Assembly (NCBI GenBank): GCA_002319795.1
Contig: DCFU01000051.1
Location: forward strand, 1-60,591
From: Megamonas sp. UBA1796
GTDB lineage: Bacteria > Bacillota > Negativicutes > Selenomonadales > Selenomonadaceae
Length of the DNA: 60,591 bases
Direction of reading: 5' to 3'
Positions 24,156 through 33,052 of the stretch are shown here, piece after piece. Every line of letters starts with the position of its first letter. Within the stretch, counting starts at the first letter, position 1. The notes under the pieces were generated by a model. That model searched no databases. It saw only the letters and a program-made list of their open reading frames with translations, and was not told where the DNA came from. The position numbers and the translations under genes are program-made.

Positions 24156-25556
24156 TTAGTTTTTATCTAAGTGTTCGGTTGTCTCTGTATTTTCGGCTGG
24201 TATGGATCTCTTGTTAATGCCAAAGAGATAATATGCAGCCATTACGATAGCACAGAAGCCAACTCCGGCGATGAGCGATAAACGTGTATTGTCATTGAAG
24301 CACATGCCGATGAGCACGAGCAGCAGGAATATAATCACGCCGTAGTTGCTGTACGGGAACAGGAATGATTTGAAAGGATGTGCAGCCATCTCGTCCTTGT
24401 GACTCTTACGGAATCTGGACTGGCTCAGGCAGAGCACAAACCAGGGAAACATGCCCGGCAGTACGCTGGCACTGTAGATGTAGACAAAAAGCTGGGAATC
24501 CGGAAAAAGATAATTGAGAAAGACTCCGAGCAATAGGCAAAGAAGTGTAAGCTTCAGTGCATTCGACGGAACGCCGCTCTTTGATAGGTGAGACAAAAAT
24601 TTTGGCGCTTGTCCGTTCGCAGAAAGGGTATACAGCATGCGGCTGCAGCTGTAGATACCGCTGTTACAGCCGGAAATCGCAGCTGTAAGTACAACAAAGT
24701 TGATGATGCCTGCTGCTGAAGCAATGCCGATTTTGGCAAAGGTCAGTACAAATGGGCTGCCAAGGTTTGAAATCTGATCCCATGGATACAGCGTAGTGAT
24801 GACAAAGATTGCACCAATGTAAAAAATGAGGATACGCCAGATAATATTTTTAGTGGCCTTGCGTAAGGTGTTCTTTGGATCCTGTGCTTCACCGGCCGTG
24901 ATGCCGATAAGCTCAACTCCCTGATAAGAAGCTGTAACTAAGCAAAGTGCGAACAGAAATCCCTGCCAGCCGCCGGCAAAGAAACCACCGTGGCTCGTAA
25001 GATTTCCGAGGCCTATGGGGATACCATTGTTACCAACGCCAAAAAAGATAAGACCGAAACCAATAATAAGCATTACGACAATGGTAAGGACCTTGATAAG
25101 AGCAAACCAAAACTCGAATTCACCATAATATTTTACAGATGCCAGATTAGCGCCTGCAATGATGGCAACCCCGATTAAAGCAGGAATCCAGGTTGGAATC
25201 CCGGGCAGCCAGTAGTTTACATAGATGCCGATGGCAGTAACTTCCGACATGCCGACGGTAATCCACATAAACCAGTAAGCCCAGGCAGTAAGGTAACCGG
25301 CCCAGGGACCAAGGTATTTTTGTGCATAATTTGCAAATGAACCAGAAACCGGTTCTACATAAAGCATCTCGCCCATGATGCGCATGACAAAGAACATTAC
25401 AAGTCCTGCGAGCGCATATGCCAGGAGAACGGATGGACCGGCCCATTTGATTGTACTGGCGGATCCCATAAAAAGCCCTACGCCAATTGTTCCACCGAGA
25501 GCGATGAGCTCTATATGGCGAGCCTTGAGTCCGCGTTGTAACTTGTTTTCTTCCAT
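24156..25556 (-). CDS. Amino-acid permease (APC superfamily, AAT family)
   Basis: An inner-membrane proton-coupled amino-acid importer, 466 residues with twelve predicted membrane segments. The N-terminal LKARHIELIALGGTIGVGLF is the AAT-family signature. SYQGVELIGITAGEAQDPK near residue 220 and SGCNSGIYSCSRMLYTLS near 300 are the other conserved blocks. The AAT family includes permeases for aromatic amino acids, proline, lysine, GABA and D-alanine/D-serine/glycine; the substrate cannot be fixed here. ATG 25556 lies behind AAAGGGG at a rather long 13-base spacing. It has its own promoter at 25623-25651. It is convergent with korB, so it marks the right edge of the chemosensory and oxidoreductase block. 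Confidence 0.9.
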   Translation of the reverse strand: MEENKLQRGLKARHIELIALGGTIGVGLFMGSASTIKWAGPSVLLAYALAGLVMFFVMRIMGEMLYVEPVSGSFANYAQKYLGPWAGYLTAWAYWFMWITVGMSEVTAIGIYVNYWLPGIPTWIPALIGVAIIAGANLASVKYYGEFEFWFALIKVLTIVVMLIIGFGLIFFGVGNNGIPIGLGNLTSHGGFFAGGWQGFLFALCLVTASYQGVELIGITAGEAQDPKNTLRKATKNIIWRILIFYIGAIFVITTLYPWDQISNLGSPFVLTFAKIGIASAAGIINFVVLTAAISGCNSGIYSCSRMLYTLSANGQAPKFLSHLSKSGVPSNALKLTLLCLLLGVFLNYLFPDSQLFVYIYSASVLPGMFPWFVLCLSQSRFRKSHKDEMAAHPFKSFLFPYSNYGVIIFLLLVLIGMCFNDNTRLSLIAGVGFCAIVMAAYYLFGINKRSIPAENTETTEHLDKN

Positions 25557-25622
25557 AATAATAGAAAACCCCTTTCATGAATTCACTAGATAAGTTTAAA
25601 TGATATACTGGTAAAATACAAT

Positions 25623-25651
25623 AGTGTATAATATCTCCTGGTAATGGGCAA
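25623..25651 (-). promoter_or_regulatory. Promoter of the amino-acid permease
   Basis: On the minus strand TTGCCC (25651-25646), 17 bases, TACACT (25628-25623), about 67 bases before the start codon. Confidence 0.45.
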
Positions 25652-25839
25652 AGAAATTGAAAAAGTACGTACTGCGGAGACAAAAAGGTAATAAATATTT
25701 ATGGCGTTTTTATCATATAGGGGAATAAGTCAATAAATACAATGGCGGCAAGGATTATATGCTTTGATATAATAAAAAACATATGTATTTTTATACTGCA
25801 TGTTAAGATGCAAAACAGAGAATAATCATTAAAAAAAAA

Positions 25840-25885
25840 TTGAAATGTTTCAAAAATTTATTTGAAAAATATGTATTTTTTCAAA
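25840..25885. repeat. Two palindromes upstream of the EptA-like gene
   Basis: TTGAAATGTTTCAA (25840-25853) is a perfect 14-bp palindrome. TTTGAAAAATATG with TATTTTTTCAAA (25861-25885) is a near-perfect one, differing by one extra T. Both contain TTGAAA half-sites and lie just upstream of a TATAAT, as expected of an operator pair. Confidence 0.5.
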
Positions 25886-25996
25886 TAGTTTTCAGTTTCA
25901 TACAATATAATACACACGTCCCAATGATAGATATATTCATTTTCAGCTTTTCGTATGCCGTTGTGGCAGCTATAAAAAATTTAAGGAGTAGAGGCT

Positions 25997-27829
25997 GTGC
26001 ATATTCTTATTGAAAAATACGAGCCCGGAAATATGCGGATGCTGGCAGCATCTGTAGTACTTGTTCTTTGCATGATTATATTCTACATAAATATTGGGCA
26101 GACGATAGAGCCTGAAAGCTATGTGGGGCATATTTGCCTTATCGTGGTGGCGCTTTGCCTCGTGCAATATGCGACGGGGCAAAATTTGTTTTCTTTGTCC
26201 TGTCTGCCGCATGTCCTTGTGGGGATTTCCTGGTGTATAACGTTTCCTTTACTATATTTTTGGTCCTATCATACGACATGGTTTGTTGCCGAGACCCGTA
26301 TGGACTTTCTTTTTGGGCTGGGAATGTTTGTTTTACTTATTGCATCAGAAGCTCTGTGTTTTTTGCATAAGGGACAGGCAAAATGGATAGCCTGGCTTTT
26401 TTCCTGTCTGGATATTTTATGCTTAGGGATTCCTTTTGCGGAGAGTACTTATTATTTGCTCTTTCAGCATTGTCTTACACCTTCAACGCTTATGGCGCTT
26501 TACCTGACGAGTCCAAGGGAGAGTATAGATTTCCTTCAGTCGAATTTTACTGGTCTGTGTCTGTTTGCCATAGCAGTGGGTGCGGCACTTCTTCTCACGG
26601 CAGCTTATGTATGTAACCGACGGGTCGGTCGCCAAATCATTGCCAACCATTCGAATAGAAGAAAAAAATGGATTTTGCTGGTTTTGTCCGTAGCGATGCT
26701 GGTATATGTACCGTTTTTTTTGTTTCCGGAAACTTCTATTATTATGAATTGGAAGGATGTATCTGCGCATGTCCATGAGACACAAAAATACAGTACGCAT
26801 TATATGGAACGCTTACAGGATTTGCGCTTGACGACAGATACGACCCTGGCACAAAAGGCTCCAGGGACAGTCATTATGGTTATTGGGGAATCCGCTTCAC
26901 GTAATTATATGAAGGCTTATACGCCTTCGGTTCCTTACGATAATACCCCATGGCTTGAAAAATGCATGCAGAATCCTTATTTTACAGTATTTCATAATGT
27001 GTACTCTTCATGGGTACAGACGGTTCCAGTACTGGAACGTGCCCTGACAGAAGAAAGCCAGTATAACGATAAGGAATTCATTGAATCGACTTCTCTGATT
27101 GATGTAGCGAAGAAAGCCGGCTATGAAACCTACTGGTTCAGCAATCAGGGACGTTATGGACAATATGACAGTGCGATTACGCTGGTAGCAAAGACCGCTG
27201 ATCATGCGGAATGGACGGATGATGCTTATGAGCTCAGCAATCAGTTTGATGAGACTTTGCTGCAGTTTTTGCCATTCGTAGATGCAACGAAAAATAACTT
27301 CATTGTGCTGCATCTTATGGGAAGTCATATTTATTATCATAATCGTTATCCGGAAAACTTTGAAAAATGGAAGAGCGGCGATAACGCCTCAACCGAGGAG
27401 GCTTACGCGAACAGCACATTATATACGGACTATATATTGTCTCAAATCTACCAGTATGCCAGGGACAATATGAATTTGCAGGCGATGGTATATTATTCGG
27501 ATCATGGAGAGGACCTGCACATTTCGCATAATCCGGATGCATTTCGTTTTGACATGGTGCGAATTCCCATGTTTGTTTATTTGTCGGAGAATTATCGGCA
27601 GGCCTATCCGCTACAGGCAGCTACTTTAGAGCACAATGAAAACCAATTTTTCACAAATGATATGATCTATGATACCGTGTGTGGTATTTTAAATGCCCCA
27701 TCCAATCATTACGATGCTGGACAGGATTTTTCCTCACAGGAATACCGGTTTGAAAAGCAGGATCTTACTACGATGCTGGGACAGAAGAAACTAACTGAAG
27801 ATCCCTATCTTACGGGTACCAAAGATTGA
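25997..27829 (+). CDS. Phosphoethanolamine transferase-like sulfatase-fold membrane enzyme
   Basis: 610 residues. Residues 12-245 carry about six membrane segments, and residues 290-600 form an alkaline-phosphatase/sulfatase-fold domain outside the membrane. The metal site begins with VIMVIGESASRNYM (Glu298), the likely nucleophile is Thr342 in SSWVQTVPVLERAL, and YYSDHGEDLHISH near 505 is the late metal-binding block. This is the arrangement of EptA/CptA enzymes that add phosphoethanolamine to lipid A or core sugars. Its presence supports an outer membrane. Start GTG 25997 follows TAAGGAGTAGAGG. The acceptor cannot be told from sequence; a related glycerophosphate or sulfate transfer is possible. 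A deacetylase gene follows. Confidence 0.82.
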   Translation: MHILIEKYEPGNMRMLAASVVLVLCMIIFYINIGQTIEPESYVGHICLIVVALCLVQYATGQNLFSLSCLPHVLVGISWCITFPLLYFWSYHTTWFVAETRMDFLFGLGMFVLLIASEALCFLHKGQAKWIAWLFSCLDILCLGIPFAESTYYLLFQHCLTPSTLMALYLTSPRESIDFLQSNFTGLCLFAIAVGAALLLTAAYVCNRRVGRQIIANHSNRRKKWILLVLSVAMLVYVPFFLFPETSIIMNWKDVSAHVHETQKYSTHYMERLQDLRLTTDTTLAQKAPGTVIMVIGESASRNYMKAYTPSVPYDNTPWLEKCMQNPYFTVFHNVYSSWVQTVPVLERALTEESQYNDKEFIESTSLIDVAKKAGYETYWFSNQGRYGQYDSAITLVAKTADHAEWTDDAYELSNQFDETLLQFLPFVDATKNNFIVLHLMGSHIYYHNRYPENFEKWKSGDNASTEEAYANSTLYTDYILSQIYQYARDNMNLQAMVYYSDHGEDLHISHNPDAFRFDMVRIPMFVYLSENYRQAYPLQAATLEHNENQFFTNDMIYDTVCGILNAPSNHYDAGQDFSSQEYRFEKQDLTTMLGQKKLTEDPYLTGTKD

Positions 27830-27849
27830 TGTTATGGGAATCGCTGATT

Positions 27850-27900
27850 CGATGAACCTGCTGGGTGGGCGAGAGGATTGCCCGACGCAGGCAGGTGAAA
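27850..27900 (+). other. Structured leader between the EptA-like gene and the deacetylase
   Basis: ACCTGC (27857-27862) can pair with GCAGGT (27892-27897). Inside, GGGC near 27869 can pair with GCCC near 27882. No T tract follows. It was not matched to a known riboswitch. Confidence 0.4.
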
Positions 27901-28008
27901 AAATTGTCAGGAAAGCAGAGCGAATAAAGCCGTGGTTTCTATATATTGCAACAGGAAAACTCGATTTATATGTTTTATAATGGTTACTTTGTCAGGGGAG
28001 TGGTTGGT

Positions 28009-28818
28009 TTGTCGTATAAAAAGTATCTTATGTTGCTTGCTCTTATTGTTTTGCTGGGGATATCCCTGAGCTGGTATTTTCTGAACAAGCGAGAGATACC
28101 TGTGCTGGGATACCATGAGATAAACAATAAGGAACATTCTCCGCTGGCACTGAGTACGACGGAGTTTGATGCGCAAATGCAGTACTTGCATGCAGCTGGG
28201 TATACACCCATTACCCCGGATGATTTACTGCAGTTTTTAAGAGATGGGAAGGAGCTTCCTTATAAGTCGGTGCTCATTACGTTTGATGATGGTTATGAGG
28301 ATAACTATATAGATGCATATCCGATTCTGAAGAAATATGGTATTAAAGCAACGATTTTTCTGATTTCACATGATATTGGCTTGCCCGGTTATCTTAATTG
28401 GCAGGAGATCCATGAAATGAGTCAAAATCATATTTTGTTTGAGGGACATACATTCAATCATCCACATTTAGATAAAATCCAGGATGACGACGAATTAAAA
28501 AAGCAGCTGGCTGATTCCAAGGTTGATTTGGAAAATCATCTGGGGTATAAGGTGGATTATTTGGCTTATCCATATGGAGATTACAATGCGCATGTAATTG
28601 AAAAAGTTAAAGAATATGGGTATCTGGCTGCATTCACGGTTCATTTGGGTGATGATACTGTACAGGATGATTTGTTTACCCTGCATCGTGTGCCTGTTTT
28701 TCAGGCATATACGCATACCTTCATCCGTTTTTGGCTGAGTCTGCATTGTCCATATTTCATGAAGGAACTGCAGTATGCATCCGCTAAATGGAATAAGATG
28801 AAACAAAGCTATTTCTGA
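28009..28818 (+). CDS. Membrane-anchored polysaccharide deacetylase
   Basis: 269 residues. One N-terminal membrane anchor (YLMLLALIVLLGISLSWYFL) is followed by a NodB-type carbohydrate esterase 4 domain. VLITFDDGYEDNY near residue 85 holds the catalytic Asp and the metal Asp. FEGHTFNHPHL near 147 holds the two metal histidines, and YLAYPYGDYN near 185 is motif 3. Members remove N- or O-acetyl groups from peptidoglycan or other surface glycans. TTG 28009 is chosen because AGGGGAG (27994-28000) lies eight bases upstream; in-frame starts further upstream have no ribosome site. It follows the EptA-like gene after 179 bases that contain a hairpin. The substrate is unknown. Confidence 0.85.
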   Translation: MSYKKYLMLLALIVLLGISLSWYFLNKREIPVLGYHEINNKEHSPLALSTTEFDAQMQYLHAAGYTPITPDDLLQFLRDGKELPYKSVLITFDDGYEDNYIDAYPILKKYGIKATIFLISHDIGLPGYLNWQEIHEMSQNHILFEGHTFNHPHLDKIQDDDELKKQLADSKVDLENHLGYKVDYLAYPYGDYNAHVIEKVKEYGYLAAFTVHLGDDTVQDDLFTLHRVPVFQAYTHTFIRFWLSLHCPYFMKELQYASAKWNKMKQSYF

Positions 28819-28886
28819 GATGATTTGCACTTGCCGGGAAGTCGGTGAAAAAATAGCAATAAATAGTAAAGCTATATAACGGCAGG

Positions 28887-28918
28887 GCTGCTTTTTTCGT
28901 ATGGGAAAGCAGCTTTTT
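28887..28918 (+). terminator. Terminator after the deacetylase
   Basis: GCTGCTTT (28887-28894) pairs with AAAGCAGC (28906-28913), followed by five T. Confidence 0.8.
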
Positions 28919-28986
28919 GCTAATTCTCATCAAGCATATGGGGAATGTACTTCCCGGTTTTTGCAGATAGGATGTATAAAGCGCTT

Positions 28987-29015
28987 TTGTGCTGGAAAGA
29001 GTTTTATGTTATACT
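28987..29015 (+). promoter_or_regulatory. Promoter of the GH3 hexosaminidase gene
   Basis: TTGTGC (28987-28992), 17 bases, TATACT (29010-29015), 75 bases before the start codon. Confidence 0.6.
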
Positions 29016-29089
29016 TTCGATATAGTTTTTCGTCATAGATGCCAGCAGATTTTTGACCAATAGATGTCAGGCTGTGTGGAAAGGAATGA

Positions 29090-30250
29090 ATGGAAATCAA
29101 CAAGGCAGAGCGGGGAACCTATCGGATTGTCTTCATTTTTTTATTGGCTGTTGCGGCAGCTGCCGCGTTTTATATCCAAGGAAGGTATATGGGAGCAGAT
29201 ACTGCAGGCGTGCAGCCGCAGGCGCCCTCTTTGACAGTGGATGAACAGGCGGCTGAAATTGTTGCAGGTATGACGCCGGAAGAGAAAATCGGGCAGATGG
29301 TAATGATGGGTGTCCAGGGCACGGCTATCGATGCAGATACTCTGAAGATGCTGCAGGAATATAGCATAGGGGGCATTATCCTTTTTGATCGCAACATGGA
29401 ATCTAAAGCACAGGTGCAGGGTTTTACGCATGCGTTGCAGGAAAAAAGAGCTGGGAGGCTCCCTTTGTTCGTTGCCGTAGATGAAGAAGGCGGTGAAGTT
29501 GCACGTATGAAGCAGGAATGGCCACCGCCGCCTTCGGCTCGGGAGCTTGGCACGCAGGGGAATCCTGCGCTCGCAGAGCAATGGGCTGAACGTACGGGAG
29601 CGGAGCTTAAGGAAATGGGCTTCAATATGAATTTTGCTCCGGTCGCAGATTTGGGGCTGGCTCCGCAGCGTTCGTACAGCCAGATTCCGGCGATTGTGTC
29701 TGCCTTTGTGCAAAGTGTGGGCAAGGGCTACGAACGGGAGAACATAGTCTATACCCTGAAGCATTTTCCGGGCATTGGCAAGGGGCAGATGGATTCTCAT
29801 GTGGATGCTTCTCGTATCAATGCTGAATATAGTCAGCTTGCAGCCGAGGATTTACAGCCTTTTCATACGATGATTTCAGATATGGACGCAGATAATTATC
29901 TTATTATGGTATCACATCTTACTTATACCGCCCTGGATGCGGATAATCCCGCCAGTCTTTCCTACCAAGTGATTACGGGATTATTGCGGCAAAAAATGGG
30001 TTATCAGGGATTGGTCATTACCGATGACATGGAAATGGGGGCGGTATCGAGGCATTATGCTTTTCGTGAGTTAGGCGTAAAAGCTGTGCAGGCCGGAGCA
30101 GATATGGTTCTGGTATGCCATGCTTATGAACATGAAGCCGCAGTTTACAAGGGGCTTTTGGAAGCGTTGCGAAATGGCGGCATAAAACAGGAGCGTATAG
30201 ATGAATCTGTACGCAGAATAGTGAAAATGAAGCTGCTGCATCTTATATAA
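29090..30250 (+). CDS. nagZ: Beta-N-acetylhexosaminidase, glycoside hydrolase family 3
   Basis: 386 residues. An N-terminal membrane anchor (residues 12-30) or uncleaved signal is followed by a single GH3 barrel. Family motifs are FVAVDEEGGEVARM near residue 125, NMNFAPVADL near 182, KHFPGIGKGQMDSH near 222, and VITDDMEMGAV near 306, where the first Asp of DDMEM is the expected nucleophile. NagZ-type enzymes release N-acetylglucosamine from muropeptides. The anchor suggests action outside the cytoplasm, unlike the enterobacterial cytosolic NagZ. The second GH3 domain of larger beta-glucosidases is absent. The start at ATG 29090 follows GGAAAGGAATGA. Its 3' end forms part of a terminator hairpin. 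Confidence 0.9.
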   Translation: MEINKAERGTYRIVFIFLLAVAAAAAFYIQGRYMGADTAGVQPQAPSLTVDEQAAEIVAGMTPEEKIGQMVMMGVQGTAIDADTLKMLQEYSIGGIILFDRNMESKAQVQGFTHALQEKRAGRLPLFVAVDEEGGEVARMKQEWPPPPSARELGTQGNPALAEQWAERTGAELKEMGFNMNFAPVADLGLAPQRSYSQIPAIVSAFVQSVGKGYERENIVYTLKHFPGIGKGQMDSHVDASRINAEYSQLAAEDLQPFHTMISDMDADNYLIMVSHLTYTALDADNPASLSYQVITGLLRQKMGYQGLVITDDMEMGAVSRHYAFRELGVKAVQAGADMVLVCHAYEHEAAVYKGLLEALRNGGIKQERIDESVRRIVKMKLLHLI

Positions 30251-30265
30251 TACAGGATGCAGCAG
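30233..30265 (+). terminator. Hairpin spanning the nagZ stop codon
   Basis: CTGCTGCATC (30233-30242) pairs perfectly with GATGCAGCAG (30256-30265), followed by TTATTTATGTT. The left arm lies inside the coding sequence. Confidence 0.65.
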
Positions 30266-30464
30266 TTATTTATGTTGTGTAACAGCCGTGTGCGTGTTGG
30301 TTACGTTTTCTTTTTTATGAATTTATGTGAAAAGCAATAAGAAAAAGATTAATTTTTCCTACCTTTTATTAGAAATTTCTAAGTTTTTTAATTTGTGTTA
30401 CTATAATATAATAAATTTGTCAGACAGGACAGGTTATTCTATATAAAAGGAGATGTGCAAAATA

Positions 30465-31472
30465 ATGAGAAAAAAGGTTCTTCTATTGATGGCAATGGTT
30501 TTTGCGTTTAGTGCCATATTGACCGGCTGCGGTGGAAATTCATCGGACGCCGGCAGTACTTCCGCATCGGGCGGGGGGGCAAAAGACAAAGGACAGATCA
30601 AACTCGGCTTTGTATGCATGAATCTTGGAAATCCATGGTTTGTATCGGTAAAAAAAGGCTTTGAAGATGCTTGTAAGGAAGAAGGCGTAGAAGTTCTGAC
30701 CATTGATTCGCAATACAAGGTAGATAAACAGGTCAGTGATATGGAGAGTCTGGTAAGTGCGGGCTATAGCGGTATTATGCTGGCCCCAATCGATCAGAAT
30801 GCGACCAAGAGTATTGTGGAGAAGGCAAAGGCCGCGGGAATTGCTACAAGCTGTGTTGCTCAGAGCCAGGACAATGTCAATATGCGCTATATCGTTGATG
30901 AACATACTTATGGCGAGGCTATTGGGAAACAGGCGGCTGAGTGGATCAATAAAAACCTTGCTTCGAAGGATAAGGTCAAGGTGGCAATCATTTCTCAGGA
31001 TAATGTGGATTCTGTTATTCCCCGTGGTGATGGCGTTGAGGAAATCATTAAGAAAATGTGCCCGAATGTGGAGATCGTTGCGCGTCAGGCCGGCGATACT
31101 CCGGAACTTGGCATGAAGATTATCGAAAGCGTTTTACAGCAGCATCCGGATTTAAGTGTTGTAGTAGCTACGAATGATTCGGGCGGACTTGGTGGCTATC
31201 AGGCTATGGTATCGGCACATATCTCCGGTGAGGATAAGGCTGTTTTTTCCGGCGATGCTACGGCTGAATGCCTTGCAGATATGAAGAAACCAAATTCAAT
31301 TTACCGCGGGACCGTGGACTTGTTCCCATATAAGGCAGGCTATGAAAGCGCTAAAACTTTGATTAAATATATTCGTGAGGGGATTCCGGCACAACAGGAA
31401 ACTACGATTTTTGCACCGGTTCCGGTTCCGGTTGAGGATTTGCTCAGCGGCAAATATGTACCGAAAGGCTGA
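30465..31472 (+). CDS. Sugar ABC transporter substrate-binding lipoprotein (ribose type)
   Basis: 335 residues. A lipoprotein signal with lipobox ILTGCGG (Cys about 23) is followed by a Ser/Gly-rich linker and a periplasmic-binding type 1 fold (LGFVCMNLGNPWFVSVKKGF, MLAPIDQNA, VVVATNDSGGLGGYQAM). It delivers a monosaccharide to the RbsA/RbsC-like proteins encoded next. ATG 30465 is preferred to ATG 30453, since AAAAGGAG ends at 30452; the spacing to 30465 is a long twelve bases. A TATAAT at 30402-30407 may belong to its promoter, but no convincing -35 was found. The neighbouring isomerase, kinase and aldolase indicate a pentose or hexose ketose/aldose ligand. Confidence 0.9.
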   Translation: MRKKVLLLMAMVFAFSAILTGCGGNSSDAGSTSASGGGAKDKGQIKLGFVCMNLGNPWFVSVKKGFEDACKEEGVEVLTIDSQYKVDKQVSDMESLVSAGYSGIMLAPIDQNATKSIVEKAKAAGIATSCVAQSQDNVNMRYIVDEHTYGEAIGKQAAEWINKNLASKDKVKVAIISQDNVDSVIPRGDGVEEIIKKMCPNVEIVARQAGDTPELGMKIIESVLQQHPDLSVVVATNDSGGLGGYQAMVSAHISGEDKAVFSGDATAECLADMKKPNSIYRGTVDLFPYKAGYESAKTLIKYIREGIPAQQETTIFAPVPVPVEDLLSGKYVPKG

Positions 31473-31540
31473 GTTTTGTATTGGATGAGTGCGTGCTGCT
31501 TGCGGGTGGCACGCATGATTTCTTTAGGGGGAGAATAGGC

Positions 31541-33052
31541 ATGGAGAAAAATACTATATTGAAGATTAAGCACTTGTCGCAGTATTATCCAGGAGTCAAA
31601 GCACTGGATGATATTAATTTTGAAATTTATGAAGGCGAGACGCATGCGGTTTGCGGGGAAAACGGGGCAGGAAAATCTACCTTTATTAAAATACTTACAG
31701 GGGCTAATACACCAACCAAGGGAAGTATTGAGTTTGCGGGTCACGAATATAGTTGTTTGACGCCAAAGGAATCCATGGAGCTCGGGATTAGTGTCATATA
31801 CCAGGAGTTCAGTCTTATTCCGTATTTGTCCGTTTCGGAAAATATTTTTTATGGACGGGAAATTAAAAAAGGCGTTTTCCGCGATCTGACGGCAATGAAT
31901 GAAAAAGCACAGCAGCTATGCAAGGAAATGGGCGTAGAGCTCGACATTGAAGCACGTGTATGCGATTTGGGTGTAGCGTATCAACAGATTGTGGAAATCA
32001 TGAAGGCGGTATCGAGAAAGGCAAGACTGCTGATTATGGATGAACCAACCGCACCGCTGACATTGAATGAAACGGAGATTTTCTTCAATATCGTCCGTAA
32101 ACTGCAACAGGATGGCGTTACCATAATTTTCATTTCACATCGCTTGGAGGAGGTCTTTGAGTTATGCAATCGTGTTACCGTATTTTGCGATGGACGCTAT
32201 ATCACAACAAAAAATGTGGATGAAATCAATAAGAAACAGCTCATTTCCTATATGGTAGGCCGCGAATTGGCGGATGATTTTCCCAGTCCTAAAAACGGAA
32301 TTGGCGAGGTAGTATTAAAAGTGGATGGATTGACAAACCACGTGGTCAGAAATCTTTCCTTTGAACTGCACAAGGGTGAGATATTGGGATTCGGTGGTTT
32401 AGTAGGTGCAGGCCGGACAGAAGCTGCGCAAGCAATTTTTGGTGCGGACACATACCAAACAGGCAGTATGCTGCTGAATGGCAAACCCTATATGCCGAGG
32501 CTGCCAAAGGATGCGCTGCAGGCCGGTATAGGGCTTATTCCAGAGGATCGCAAGCACCAAGGCGTCATTATGGGGCTTAATATTCGGGAAAATATCATTT
32601 ACAGTGTTTTGGAGCGTTGTTCGGCCAAGCTGTTTCCCTATATCGATTCGCAACGGGAAAAAAGTTGTGTGGAAAAATATATTAAGGAACTTAATATCAA
32701 AGCACCAAACATGGAAGAGCTCGTAGGCAATTTATCCGGAGGCAATCAGCAAAAAGTTGTTTTGGGGAAAATGCTGGCAACAGAGTGTGATATCCTGATT
32801 TTTGACGAGCCGACGCGCGGGATTGATGTCGGGGCAAAATATGAGATATATCAGTTGATGTGCCAATTTGTGGAACAGGGAAAAAGTATTATTATGATCA
32901 GTTCGGAAATGCCGGAGCTTATAGGTATGTCAAATCGTATTATTGTCATGTGTGAAGGGCGGATATCCGGCGAGTTGGCAAAAAATGAGTTTTCGCAGGA
33001 ACGTATTCTGGAATTAGCTTCGAAACACTGTATTATGGAGGGATTACAATGA
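31541..33052 (+). CDS. Sugar ABC transporter ATP-binding protein (RbsA type)
   Basis: 503 residues with two ABC domains in tandem. The N-terminal domain has Walker A GENGAGKST near residue 40 and Walker B LLIMDEPTAPL near 165. The C-terminal domain has the degenerate GLVGAGRTE near 290, the signature VGNLSGGNQQKVVLGKML near 395 and FDEPTRGIDVGAKYEIYQ near 425. This is the usual arrangement for ribose/xylose/galactose importers. ATG 31541 follows TAGGGGGAG at good spacing; an in-frame extension to 31481 has no ribosome site. Its stop overlaps the permease start by four bases, so both are translated together. Confidence 0.93.
   Translation: MEKNTILKIKHLSQYYPGVKALDDINFEIYEGETHAVCGENGAGKSTFIKILTGANTPTKGSIEFAGHEYSCLTPKESMELGISVIYQEFSLIPYLSVSENIFYGREIKKGVFRDLTAMNEKAQQLCKEMGVELDIEARVCDLGVAYQQIVEIMKAVSRKARLLIMDEPTAPLTLNETEIFFNIVRKLQQDGVTIIFISHRLEEVFELCNRVTVFCDGRYITTKNVDEINKKQLISYMVGRELADDFPSPKNGIGEVVLKVDGLTNHVVRNLSFELHKGEILGFGGLVGAGRTEAAQAIFGADTYQTGSMLLNGKPYMPRLPKDALQAGIGLIPEDRKHQGVIMGLNIRENIIYSVLERCSAKLFPYIDSQREKSCVEKYIKELNIKAPNMEELVGNLSGGNQQKVVLGKMLATECDILIFDEPTRGIDVGAKYEIYQLMCQFVEQGKSIIMISSEMPELIGMSNRIIVMCEGRISGELAKNEFSQERILELASKHCIMEGLQ

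Larger units (their letters stand above)
25557..25996. other. AT-rich divergent intergenic region
   Basis: 440 bases between the divergent permease and phosphoethanolamine-transferase genes. It contains the permease promoter (minus), two palindromes with TTTGAAA-like half-sites (25840-25853 and 25861-25885) and a TATAAT near 25905 for the rightward gene. No open frame of interest was seen. Confidence 0.6.
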
